NCBI GenBank assembly: GCA_964394085.1
Contig: CAYMWF010000007.1
Coordinates: 1-50,006, forward strand
Source: CAYMWF01 sp964394085 [NCBI: uncultured Gemmatimonadota bacterium]
GTDB lineage: Bacteria > GCA-2686955 > CAYMWF01
Length of the DNA: 50,006 nucleotides
Direction: 5' to 3'
The translations under genes and the position numbers were made by a program. Positions 1 to 7,867 of this stretch are shown here, in pieces (position 1 is the stretch's first letter; each line of letters begins with the position of its first letter). The notes beneath the pieces are model-generated. The model was not told the origin of the DNA. It worked only from the letters and a program-made list of their open reading frames with translations, and ran no database searches.

Positions 1-1
1 G

Positions 2-382
2 TCCCCTTCAGAGCCGCGTAAATACGGAATGTATATCGGCGGCGCCTGGTACCGGCTTACGGCCCGGGAGAAAACCTTCGATGTTTCCGATCCGGTCGGA
101 TCTCTCGATGTAAGCATACTCCAGGACAACCTCCTGGCGCCGGTGCTCGGAATCGAAGACCCGCGCACCGATGAACGGGTCAAATTCGTCGGGGGCATCC
201 GCGGTGATAATGAGCTGAAACGTCTGGTCGATTCCGGCGGCTTCGCCGTTGCCTTCTCGCTGTATCCGACCACCGTTGAACAGCTCATGAATATTGCGGA
301 CACCGGCAACGTAATGCCTCCGAAATCAACCTGGTTCGAGCCGAAACTGAGAAGCGGCCTGGTGGTTCATCTTCTGGATTGA
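2..382 (+). CDS. DUF1015 family protein, C-terminal part (5' truncated by window edge)
   Basis: The reading frame is open from the first bases of the window, so only the last ~126 residues are present. The C-terminal signature GNVMPPKSTWFEPKLRSGL, preceded by a GFAVAFSLYPTTVEQLM segment, matches my memory of the conserved end of the DUF1015 family, whose members are ~400 residues or longer. The biochemical function of the family is not established; in many bacteria it sits near serine-biosynthesis genes, but the upstream neighbours are outside this window. The first internal ATG (position 29) is not a plausible start because the homologous region begins far upstream. Assignment to the family is fairly secure; function is unknown. 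Confidence 0.8.
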   Translation, partial: SPSEPRKYGMYIGGAWYRLTAREKTFDVSDPVGSLDVSILQDNLLAPVLGIEDPRTDERVKFVGGIRGDNELKRLVDSGGFAVAFSLYPTTVEQLMNIADTGNVMPPKSTWFEPKLRSGLVVHLLD

Positions 383-437
383 CGGTTCGTCCATCCTCTC
401 CGCTTCGATCTGATCCGCCTTGAACCGCAGTCTCGAT

Positions 438-487
438 CCGCATTTCTTTTCGGTTCTTCACCACGCTTAAACTGAAGAGAAATGCGG
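438..487. terminator. Long 14-bp hairpin downstream of the DUF1015 gene
   Basis: CCGCATTTCTTTTC (438-451) and GAAGAGAAATGCGG (474-487) pair over 14 bp with one G-T wobble position, leaving a 22-nt loop. It lies 55 nt after the DUF1015 stop and ~125 nt before the next probable start. No U-tract follows, so it may be an mRNA-end stabiliser, an attenuator or a weak terminator rather than a classical intrinsic terminator. Confidence 0.4.
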
Positions 488-610
488 GTTCGAGTCTTCC
501 CTCCTGCCGCGCCGCCGAATCCCTCAGCAAGCTTTTTATCAGCAAATTCACCATTCCGAGCTTCAGAATCGGATAATTCCGTTCGATTAACTGTAATGGA
601 GGAGAAGGCG

Positions 611-1861
611 GTGATTATGAGCAACCGATTACAGACAAGAGCGTGCACCCCGGAATTCATCGACGAAACAGCGGCGCTCGAGAACTATGAAAAGCGCCGG
701 ATATCTCTGGCCAAGCTGTTAATCCGGCTGGACAAAACCAACAAACAGCTCGATCGATATATTTCGAAGAGCGAACTGGACGGCCTGCGCCAGAAGATCA
801 CGACTATTAATACCGAATTGCTGAAGATTTCGATATTTCTGAGCGATAAAAGCGACCTGTCACCCGAAGAAAGAGAAGAGCTGAAGGCGGCCGGAGAACG
901 GAACACGGAACTACTGATGGATCTCCTGGTCGGAAGCCTTAACGGATCGGGTAACCGTCTGTCCGAGGCCGAGTTGCGAGAACGCGAAGAAAACCTTAAA
1001 AAAAAGAAGGAACAGCTTCACCACCGTCTGAACAGAATCGAGAAAACCCTTCAGAACGGCGACGAACTCACGGCGGATGACATCGCCCGCCTTTCTGAGG
1101 AGCGCCACGCTCTCCTGAAAAAAGTCGAAGCCACTCTCGACGATCCTGATTTCTTTCTCGGGATGGCTCACAGATTCGCCAGGTATGCCGCCGAAGACCG
1201 CCACGAGAAAGTCGGTAAAACCATTGATAAGCTGGCGCGTCTCACAAAAGACGCCCTCCCGATAAGGGCGATGCGGGTCCTCTCCTCGCTGCTTTTTACA
1301 GAAAACGTGGAAATATCCGAGATTGAAGCTGTGACGAAGAACACAGGAAATCCTATCTTTCTTCAATACATACTGAGTCTGCGACCAGTGGTCGAAGTTT
1401 CGTACGGCCAGGGAAAATACGATAACTTCAAAAACCTCATTAAACTGATACTTTCGAAAACCGAAACATTTTCTACGGGGCTCCTTGCGGATGCCTATAA
1501 ATTCTTCAAGGACGATTTTTTCATATCCAACCCCGAATATCACGGGTGCATAATGCAAAACACCGCCGCGCCGTCATTCCTTGCGGGAACCATGTTCCCT
1601 ATCTCCGAGGAAGTGCTGGCGCAGGCAGAGCAGCAGGCTGAACGTAACTTTTTCAGCCGCAGCCTCCTCGATACCCTATCCGAAGTCGTCAGGATCGAAC
1701 CGAAAGAAAGTACGGTAATAAAAATTCTGAACCTCGTTATCGACGATCCGATCAGAAAATACCGTTTTTTCAAAATCGCGGCCTGGCGTGGAAACCTGTC
1801 TCCCGAACTACGTAAATTCTTAATGGACCGGAGCGTTCTCGACGCGTCCGATCTTCAGTAA
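611..1861 (+). CDS. Unrecognised coiled-coil protein, ~416 aa
   Basis: I do not recognise a family. Roughly the first half is rich in Glu, Lys, Arg and Leu with heptad-like spacing (for example EERNTELLMDLL and LREREENLKKKKEQLHHRL), suggesting a long coiled coil. The second half is a mixed alpha-helical domain with repeated helix pairs (ILSKTETFSTGLLADAYKFF; TVIKILNLVIDDPIRKYRFF) that could be HEAT/TPR-like. There is no signal peptide or membrane segment, so it is probably cytoplasmic. The start is ambiguous: GGAGGAG at 598-604 is well spaced for GTG 611, while ATG 617 is six bases further on. The frame is open upstream to 482, but that extension is Pro/Ser-rich and unlike the rest. It lies between DUF1015 and Nudix genes with wide gaps, so it is probably monocistronic. 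Confidence 0.6.
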   Translation: MIMSNRLQTRACTPEFIDETAALENYEKRRISLAKLLIRLDKTNKQLDRYISKSELDGLRQKITTINTELLKISIFLSDKSDLSPEEREELKAAGERNTELLMDLLVGSLNGSGNRLSEAELREREENLKKKKEQLHHRLNRIEKTLQNGDELTADDIARLSEERHALLKKVEATLDDPDFFLGMAHRFARYAAEDRHEKVGKTIDKLARLTKDALPIRAMRVLSSLLFTENVEISEIEAVTKNTGNPIFLQYILSLRPVVEVSYGQGKYDNFKNLIKLILSKTETFSTGLLADAYKFFKDDFFISNPEYHGCIMQNTAAPSFLAGTMFPISEEVLAQAEQQAERNFFSRSLLDTLSEVVRIEPKESTVIKILNLVIDDPIRKYRFFKIAAWRGNLSPELRKFLMDRSVLDASDLQ

Positions 1862-2179
1862 TCAGAGACGATTCCCCGATCGATCCACCGTCCCCCTCTC
1901 CTCCCGGCCGGAAGGCGCGCCTGCATTGAGATCCAGTCAAGAGAGTGTTTAGCAACCGGGCGCAAAAGAAAAAGGGTTCTTGGCGAGAAAAGGGTTCTTG
2001 GCGAGAAAAGGGTTCTTGGCGAGAAAAGGGTTCTTGGCGAGAAAAGGGTTCTTGGCGAGGACAAACTGAGTTGGTATACTATCTGCTGCCCAACGTTTCA
2101 GACGGACGGCTCTTAACAGCTTGGTATAATCAGCAATCCCGATCCGGCGGTTCGGGAAAATCGAAAGGGAGAGTCCGGT
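1862..2179. other. 318-bp intergenic gap carrying a minisatellite
   Basis: No gene is supported here. The only notable structure is the 18-bp tandem repeat at 1974-2059. Reading frames on both strands stay open through the repeat only because its unit is a multiple of three; the resulting Gly-Ser-Trp-Arg-Glu-Lys or Leu-Ala-Lys-Asn-Pro-Phe repeats are not credible proteins. The last ~120 bases presumably contain the promoter of the Nudix gene. Confidence 0.6.
1974..2059. repeat. 18-bp tandem repeat, four full units plus a 14-nt partial unit
   Basis: The unit GGGTTCTTGGCGAGAAAA is repeated perfectly at 1974, 1992, 2010 and 2028, and the fifth copy (2046-2059) stops after GGGTTCTTGGCGAG. All copies are identical, suggesting recent slippage expansion or homogenisation. 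It is intergenic, ~120 bp before the Nudix start. Confidence 0.95.
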
Positions 2180-2635
2180 GTGAAAGAAATCAAGACCTGC
2201 CCGAATTGCGGGTGTCAGTGGCAGGAATACTGGCAACCCGGCGTAACCGCGGATGTAATCGCTGAAGCCCCTGACGGCACGGGCATCTACCTCATTGAGA
2301 GGAAGCACTTTCCTCCGGGTTGGGCGATTCCCGGAGGATTCATAGAAAAAGGCGAAAGCCTCGAAGAAACGGCGGTCAGGGAGTTCAAGGAAGAAACGGG
2401 GATGAACGTCTCTCTCGTAACCCAGCTCGGCACCTATTCCAGACCCGGGAGGGACCCTCGCAAACAGACCGTATCCACGGTTTTTGTAGGCATCGCTTCC
2501 GGAGCCCCCCGCGCCGGCGACGATGCATCCACTATCGCCAGCTATCCTCCTGATCGACTGCCCGCGGATATCGCCTTCGACCATCGCAGCATCATCGCCG
2601 ATTATGTTCGATGGAAATCGAACCGGAAAACTTGA
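2180..2635 (+). CDS. Nudix hydrolase with N-terminal zinc-finger-like motif
   Basis: A 151-residue protein with a complete Nudix box at roughly residues 51-73: GGFIEKGESLEETAVREFKE followed by ETG, giving the GX5EX7REXXEEXG pattern that binds the metal for diphosphate hydrolysis. The N-terminus has CPNCGC, half of a possible zinc-binding knuckle. Members of this broad family hydrolyse nucleoside diphosphates linked to another moiety (ADP-ribose, NADH, oxidised nucleotides); the substrate cannot be read from the sequence. The start is GTG 2180, preceded by AAAGGGAGAG at good spacing. It precedes glgC by 72 nt on the same strand, so co-transcription is possible and an ADP-sugar substrate is a reasonable but unproven idea. 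Confidence 0.9.
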   Translation: MKEIKTCPNCGCQWQEYWQPGVTADVIAEAPDGTGIYLIERKHFPPGWAIPGGFIEKGESLEETAVREFKEETGMNVSLVTQLGTYSRPGRDPRKQTVSTVFVGIASGAPRAGDDASTIASYPPDRLPADIAFDHRSIIADYVRWKSNRKT

Positions 2636-2707
2636 CCCCCACCCACCTGTTGCACCGGTAAGGCGGCGGGCCCCTCCGGTTTACGGAACCCGCCCGGAGA
2701 AACCTTT

Positions 2708-3946
2708 ATGGAAAAAGTACTCGGAGTCATTCTCGGAGGAGGCCAGGGAACCCGCCTCTACCCGCTAACTTCAATCCGCTCCAAACCAGCGGTGCCTTTC
2801 GCCGGCAAATACCGGCTTGTAGACATTCCGATCAGTAATTGCATCAATTCGGGAGTCAGGCGGATATTCGTGCTGACCCAGTTCAACTCCGCCTCTCTCA
2901 ACCATCATATAGTCCGCACTTACAGGTTCGATTCCTTCTCGGGCGGATTTCTCGAAGTCCTCGCCGCTCAGCAGACCTACGAGAATCTCGACTGGTATCA
3001 GGGAACGGCGGATGCCGTGCGGAAACATATACACAGGCTCCTCCGCCGCGACTGGGACGACATCCTGATCCTGGCGGGCGACCAGCTGTACAGAATGGAT
3101 TTCCGCTACCTGCACAAGCTGCATCACGAGCTCCAGGCCGACGTCACCGTCGCCGCGGTCCCGACCACCCGCGAAGACGCTTCCCGCCTCGGCATCATGC
3201 AGGTCGATGAAGACGGCCTGGTCGTCGATTTCGCAGAAAAACCGGGCCCGGGCAAAGATCTGGATCGTTTCGCAGCCGATCCGCCATACTCGCCCGGAAA
3301 GCCTTTCCTCGCTTCCACGGGCATCTACCTGTTCCGGCGGGAAAGCCTGGCGGAGATGCTCGAGGAACCGGGATGGATCGATTTCGGCAGCGATATTCTG
3401 CCGGGAACGATTCGTTCTCACAGGGTGGTAGCGTATCCCTTCTCGGATTACTGGGAGGACATCGGAACAATCAAAAGTTTTTTCGAGGCGAACCTGGCTT
3501 TCTGCCGGGCGGATCCGGTGCTCGATCTTTTCACCCGGCGGAACCGCTTTTTCACCCGTCCCCGCTTCCTGCCCGGTTCGGTGGTCCAGGATTCCCGCCT
3601 GGACAGGACGCTGCTCTGCGAAGGCGGAAGAATCACCGATTCGGAAATCAGGGAGTCGATTATCGGGATAAGAAGCATTTTACAGGAGGGCTCTTCACTG
3701 GAAAAGGTGGTTATGATGGGGGCTGATATCTACGAAGAGTCATCCGGTGACAACGTGCCGCTCGGTATCGGCCGCAACTGCCGAATCAGGAACGCGATAC
3801 TCGATAAGAACGCCCGTATCGGGGATGGAGTGAATATCTGTAACGAAGAAGGTATGATTGAAGCCGATGGTGACGGCTACCTGATCCGCGACGGCATTAC
3901 AATCGTCCCGAAAAATGCGGTAATCGAGCCGGGTACAACGATTTGA
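2708..3946 (+). CDS. glgC: Glucose-1-phosphate adenylyltransferase (ADP-glucose pyrophosphorylase)
   Basis: The 412-residue length is normal for GlgC, which makes ADP-glucose from ATP and glucose 1-phosphate as the first committed step of glycogen synthesis. The N-terminal nucleotidyltransferase signature is clear: LGGGQGTRLYPLT at residues 9-21, then SKPAVPFAGKYRLVDIPISN, the family's catalytic and allosteric start. ILAGDQLYRMDF (~residue 120) is the metal-binding region, and FAEKPG (~177) and YWEDIGTI (~250) are further family motifs. The C-terminal third has hexapeptide-like repeats of the left-handed beta-helix. GGAG lies eight bases before the ATG. No glycogen synthase or branching enzyme is nearby. 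The enzyme is normally allosterically regulated; the effector cannot be predicted here. Confidence 0.95.
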   Translation: MEKVLGVILGGGQGTRLYPLTSIRSKPAVPFAGKYRLVDIPISNCINSGVRRIFVLTQFNSASLNHHIVRTYRFDSFSGGFLEVLAAQQTYENLDWYQGTADAVRKHIHRLLRRDWDDILILAGDQLYRMDFRYLHKLHHELQADVTVAAVPTTREDASRLGIMQVDEDGLVVDFAEKPGPGKDLDRFAADPPYSPGKPFLASTGIYLFRRESLAEMLEEPGWIDFGSDILPGTIRSHRVVAYPFSDYWEDIGTIKSFFEANLAFCRADPVLDLFTRRNRFFTRPRFLPGSVVQDSRLDRTLLCEGGRITDSEIRESIIGIRSILQEGSSLEKVVMMGADIYEESSGDNVPLGIGRNCRIRNAILDKNARIGDGVNICNEEGMIEADGDGYLIRDGITIVPKNAVIEPGTTI

Positions 3947-3974
3947 CGCAACTTTCGTAATTCTGAGGGAATCG

Positions 3975-4151
3975 CTACAAGTGGAAATCGGTAAAATATA
4001 GAATAATCTCAATGGCCAGGAAAATGAGCACCGCCCAGATCAGGAGAGACCAGAACTCACCGATCGTCTTCTTAATCTTCTGCTTTTTCGCTCTCGGCGA
4101 GAGAAGATAAACCAGAACGAAACTGATCAGGACCCAGAGTAGAATACGCAC
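3975..4151 (-). CDS. Small two-helix membrane protein, 58 aa
   Basis: This short minus-strand frame begins with GTG at 4151 and ends with TAG at 3975. It encodes 58 residues: a hydrophobic helix (VRILLWVLISFVLVYLL), a basic linker (SPRAKKQKIKK), and a second hydrophobic helix (FWSLLIWAVLIFLAIEIILY). The positive linker predicts a cytoplasmic hairpin loop. It starts five bases after the stop of the larger membrane-protein gene at 4157, with AAAGGA about ten bases upstream of the GTG, so it is probably the last gene of the cca/membrane-protein operon. I know of no family; the composition and translational coupling are the evidence that it is real. Confidence 0.6.
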   Translation of the reverse strand: MRILLWVLISFVLVYLLSPRAKKQKIKKTIGEFWSLLIWAVLIFLAIEIILYFTDFHL

Positions 4152-4156
4152 TCGGC

Positions 4157-6004
4157 TCAGTTCCTTTCGCCGAAGTTTTCTTCCGTGGAGGGCGGACGGG
4201 ACCGTCGATCACCGGGCGCCGTGTTGCGTCGGCCCGGCGCTTCCTCGCCGGTCCATCCCTGCTCCTCGCCCATATCGCAGGAGGACATGTCCACCGCGAC
4301 GCTGCAGCAGGGGAGCCATTCCCGTAAGGTCCGGTCCTGGATCATTTCCCATTCTTCTTCGCTTCGATTGAAAAACAGCCTGGTGCGCAGGCTCAGGGCG
4401 AGGGCGCAGCAGAAATGGAGCCGCAGCTCTGGTGATATCAGGATCATCCTGCTTTCAAATTCCCTTAGGCGGGTTCTTAGGCCTTCTCCGCTCGTGAGCG
4501 TGAAGCCGTCGGCAAAACCGCGAACGAGGTTCTCAGTATCGGCGGGACGTTTCGCGCAGATATCTTTGAGGCGGAAGAAAGCCTGGTCATAGTTTTCTTC
4601 ATTATCCCAGATTATCTTCGTACCCATGACAAAATATTCGGCGGCGTTCGCCGTCGCCATCGAGCGCAGACTTCCTCTCGAGAACCATCCCACCCAGCTG
4701 TTTATTCCTGCGAATACGGGAAAAACCAGCACGGCCGCCACCAGCCAGACGACCACCCGATTCGTGCTTTTTCGCGGGGCCGCGGCCTTCTCCCCGGAAG
4801 GCCCGCTTCTCATTTCGAGAGTCCGCACGGTTTCCCCCAGGGCGAAACCTGCGGCCACCAGGCCCAGGGTAATGAAGGTTGTGAGAAACCTGTATTTGAG
4901 GTAGAGCGGCTCGACGTTTGAAGTCATTTCGATAGCGCGCGACAACGAGACCGCCAGAACGAAAATGGCGGGATAGAAAAAGAAAACAGCTTGAAGAATG
5001 TCGGGCGGTTCATTCCTGTTAAAGAGGCGTTTGACTAGAACCGCGAAAAAGTAAACCGCCGGTGCGGATACCAGAATCGTCAAAACGGTTCCTGTCAGGG
5101 TGCCGAGGATGACGCTGTCCGTGAAGATCCAGAAAGAGCCGAAGAGATATCGGGTGAAGAACGGGACCACCCCGGTAAGGCCTTCCCCGCCGAGCATCAA
5201 CTCCGTCAAGCGCTCGACTAAACGGATCGAGTGCCCGCCGCCCCCGTCAAGCAGGGGAATTGTCGTACCCACCATCCCGAAATCCTGATATCCGAGCACA
5301 AAAGCGCCGTAAATCCATGGGCTGAACCCGGCGATACCGCCCAGAAGATACGCGGGGAAGCTGAGTTTTCTGAAAAATCGCGCCTGGGTCGCCAGCAGGG
5401 CTGCGATAGTTGATATCGTGAATATTACGAACGTCACATTGAAATAGATGCCGAACCCGGTAAGCAGTCCCAGTAGAAAACTGTCCGCGAGAAGCCTTTT
5501 TTTCTCGCCGATGCGAACAAGGAGCAGCATCCCCGCGGCTATGAAAAAGTTCATCTCGGGATGGTTGCCGATACAGTAGAGAGTATCCACCGAGAGGAAA
5601 GGCGGCGGCAGGGAAAGAAGCAGCAGAACGAAAAAAGCAGTGGTGGGGCAACGGCGGGTGCGGGCCAGGTGGACCCATAGCAGGCATGTGACCATTGAGA
5701 TGAAAAAAGCAGTCAGGCGGAGAGCTATATAGTTATATTTAAAGAGGAGCAGGAGAGGCGTGGCGACCAGCGCAGTGGCGACCGATCCGTTTTCGTTGGG
5801 TCTCTTGGCCAGTTCAAGGATCGGATAAATGGAGTCACCGCTTAACAGTTCCTTCGAAACAACGCCGATGTAAGCCTGCTCTCCGGGTGTGACGTGTTCG
5901 AGCACCATTGCAACGGGAAAACGGATGAACAGGTAGAAGAATGCGGCAACGACAAGGCTCCGGCCGGGATCGAGGGTGCTTATCCATTTCAGAATCGCCT
6001 TCAT
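4157..6004 (-). CDS. Polytopic membrane protein, probable GT-C-type glycosyltransferase
   Basis: A 615-residue integral membrane protein with about ten to twelve hydrophobic segments through residue ~420, followed by a soluble C-terminal region ending in a charged, Pro/Gly-rich tail (about the last 45 residues). The organisation, with an early extracytoplasmic loop (TPGEQAYIGVVSKELLSGD) followed by helix bundles, resembles GT-C enzymes that use polyprenyl-phosphate sugars, but I see no decisive catalytic motif. Its ATG overlaps the cca stop as ATGA (6001-6004), so the two are translationally coupled; a 58-residue membrane protein follows. The coupling to cca is probably positional rather than functional. 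The transferase call is inference. Confidence 0.6.
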   Translation of the reverse strand: MKAILKWISTLDPGRSLVVAAFFYLFIRFPVAMVLEHVTPGEQAYIGVVSKELLSGDSIYPILELAKRPNENGSVATALVATPLLLLFKYNYIALRLTAFFISMVTCLLWVHLARTRRCPTTAFFVLLLLSLPPPFLSVDTLYCIGNHPEMNFFIAAGMLLLVRIGEKKRLLADSFLLGLLTGFGIYFNVTFVIFTISTIAALLATQARFFRKLSFPAYLLGGIAGFSPWIYGAFVLGYQDFGMVGTTIPLLDGGGGHSIRLVERLTELMLGGEGLTGVVPFFTRYLFGSFWIFTDSVILGTLTGTVLTILVSAPAVYFFAVLVKRLFNRNEPPDILQAVFFFYPAIFVLAVSLSRAIEMTSNVEPLYLKYRFLTTFITLGLVAAGFALGETVRTLEMRSGPSGEKAAAPRKSTNRVVVWLVAAVLVFPVFAGINSWVGWFSRGSLRSMATANAAEYFVMGTKIIWDNEENYDQAFFRLKDICAKRPADTENLVRGFADGFTLTSGEGLRTRLREFESRMILISPELRLHFCCALALSLRTRLFFNRSEEEWEMIQDRTLREWLPCCSVAVDMSSCDMGEEQGWTGEEAPGRRNTAPGDRRSRPPSTEENFGERN

Positions 6005-7530
6005 TGCCCGCCACTCCTTCCGCCGCCGCCGGAAGATGCGTCATTTCCCGGAGGTTCTTTTCCATCCGGCACCGAACCGGGAGAAGCGGCGCCTTCCGGC
6101 GTGTCGCCTTCAGAGCTGTATTCCACTCCTTTTTTCCATTCCCCGAGAACTCTGCGCCCGAGAATTTTCGCGTCCCGGATACCCTCCGATACCTGGATGT
6201 CGAAAGCGCGGGCCAGCAGAATTCCCATCCCGGGGCCGGGCTTCACCCCGGCGGCTAAAAGATGACGCCCCATCAGGACAGGTTTTTCAGCCGAATCCTG
6301 GATGGCGAGCTCTTCCGCCATCTTAAGCAGTTTTTCACCGGCGGGGAATGAATCGAAACCGGGACGGCTCAGGTGATCGGCCTTCGCCACCTGCACCAGC
6401 AGCCTGATATCCGCCGTCGGCGCCATCCGGATGGAAAGACGTCTCACTGCTCTCAGCGACATTTCCCCCCTGGCAAGCATCGCCGGTTTCAAATGCTCGC
6501 CGACCAGGATGACGACTCCGTCGATCAGCTCCTGCTGACCCGTGAGGCGCGTCATAAACGTTTCAGCCAGCCCGGCGCCTTCAGGCTCGTGTTTCGGAGA
6601 GCGGAGTCTTCCTCTTTCTTCCCGGGTCACGACAGCCTTGCCCATGTCGTGGCAGAGCACCGCGAACATGAGCTTCAAATCACGAAGCCTGTCCCCGGAA
6701 CGGTATTTCACCGCTTCATCGAGAGCCTGGTTCGTGTGTGTCCAGACATCCCCTTCAGGGTGCCATTCCGGATCCTGGGGCACGCCGATGATTGCTTCCA
6801 GCTCTGGGAAATACCTTATCCAACCGCAGGCTCTCAGAAACTCTAAACCGAGAGACGGTTTTTTTCCCCTCAGGAGGAGCTTTTCGAATTCGCCGAATAT
6901 CCGTTCCCGGGGCAGCCCCTCGGGCGTCATGGAAGCCGAGAGTTTCACCGTGCCGGGATCGATATCGAAGCGGAAACGGGCGGCGAACTGCGCCACCCGG
7001 TAGACTCGCAGGGGATCATCGAGGAAGGTTTCGGGGTCGGTGGCCCTCAGGAGACGTTTTTTTATATCGGCGCGCCCGCCTGCAGGATCGACCAGGTCGC
7101 CGGTATCAAGGTCGATGGCGATGGCGTTTATCGTAAGATCCCTCCGTCGGGCTGCATCGGCGCTGCTCATGCATGGGTCGAAGGCCACAACGAAACCCCT
7201 GTGCCCTTCGCCTGACTTGCTGTCCCGCCTGGGCAGGCTGAAATCGATGTCCAGGCCGCGTATCTTGAGAACGCCGAACGACTTCCCTATCTTTATCAAG
7301 CTGCCGAATGACCCTAGCACCTTTTCCGCCTTCGACAACGGAAGGCCGAAAACTTCCACATCAAGGTCTTTGATCGGCACCCCCATCAGAAAATCGCGAA
7401 CCGCGCCGCCAACAGCCTGGCAGCGCCCCCCGGCCTCAATCATCGCTTTCGCGATGGAAACGAGGGTATCGTAGGAATCCCCAAGGTGCCGCTTAAGGGC
7501 GGTTTCGAATTCTTTCCGGGTTTCGCTCAT
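6001..7530 (-). CDS. cca: CCA tRNA nucleotidyltransferase with HD domain
   Basis: A class II (bacterial-type) enzyme that adds or repairs the 3' CCA of tRNA, or a close poly(A)-polymerase relative. Visible motifs: GGAVRD (residues 41-46), the metal-binding DLDVEV (D55, D57), RRRDLTINAIAID (128-140), DDPLRVYR (171-178) and the template-region ERIFGEFEKLL. From residue ~255 there is an HD phosphohydrolase domain (EGDVWTHT, then CHDMGK at 293-298), as in E. coli-type enzymes with 2',3'-cyclic phosphodiesterase activity. The last ~45 residues are Gly/Ser/Pro-rich and probably disordered, which is unusual for the family. ATG 7530 is preferred because GGTGG lies eight bases upstream; GTG 7542 is the alternative. 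The stop overlaps the next gene by four bases. Confidence 0.9.
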   Translation of the reverse strand: MSETRKEFETALKRHLGDSYDTLVSIAKAMIEAGGRCQAVGGAVRDFLMGVPIKDLDVEVFGLPLSKAEKVLGSFGSLIKIGKSFGVLKIRGLDIDFSLPRRDSKSGEGHRGFVVAFDPCMSSADAARRRDLTINAIAIDLDTGDLVDPAGGRADIKKRLLRATDPETFLDDPLRVYRVAQFAARFRFDIDPGTVKLSASMTPEGLPRERIFGEFEKLLLRGKKPSLGLEFLRACGWIRYFPELEAIIGVPQDPEWHPEGDVWTHTNQALDEAVKYRSGDRLRDLKLMFAVLCHDMGKAVVTREERGRLRSPKHEPEGAGLAETFMTRLTGQQELIDGVVILVGEHLKPAMLARGEMSLRAVRRLSIRMAPTADIRLLVQVAKADHLSRPGFDSFPAGEKLLKMAEELAIQDSAEKPVLMGRHLLAAGVKPGPGMGILLARAFDIQVSEGIRDAKILGRRVLGEWKKGVEYSSEGDTPEGAASPGSVPDGKEPPGNDASSGGGGRSGGQ

Positions 7531-7867
7531 TCGCGGATCCACCGTATTCTCGTGACGAAATATCCTTCATCCCGACAGGTCCGATTCCATAAAAGCACCT
7601 GAACAGCCATGTTAAAGAAGAATAGCAGGACAATCAAGCTGTACGTCGATCCAGCTTTTTGAGCAGCAGCCTCTTTTGAGTTGCCCCGGGCGGTGCTATT
7701 CCGTATAAGTCATCGAAAGCTGACCTGCTGCGGCTTTCGATATCGAGGATTAAGCAGGCTATCCGGCTGAATTCATAGCCTGTTTCCGATTCCACGGCGA
7801 CGGCGGCAGAGCGGCATTCAATTGCGGATGGTTCCGGCGGAAAGGCTGGAATCGTCGGAGGTGCTAT
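7531..7867. other. Divergent intergenic region between cca and the lipoprotein gene
   Basis: This ~337-bp stretch lies between genes transcribed away from each other and must hold both promoters. A minus-strand frame runs through 7634-7939, but it would overlap the lipoprotein signal peptide antisense and has no recognisable domain, so I do not call it. GGAGGTG at 7857-7863 is the strong ribosome-binding site for the lipoprotein gene. Confidence 0.5.

Noticed and set aside
480-515. TTCGAGTC resembling a tRNA T-loop
   Set aside because: The flanking five bases do not pair as a T-stem, and no acceptor or anticodon arm can be drawn upstream.
1945-2265. Frames with six-residue repeats on both strands across the 18-bp minisatellite
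   Set aside because: Repeat-length artefact (18 is a multiple of three); they overlap the Nudix gene or lack any start context.
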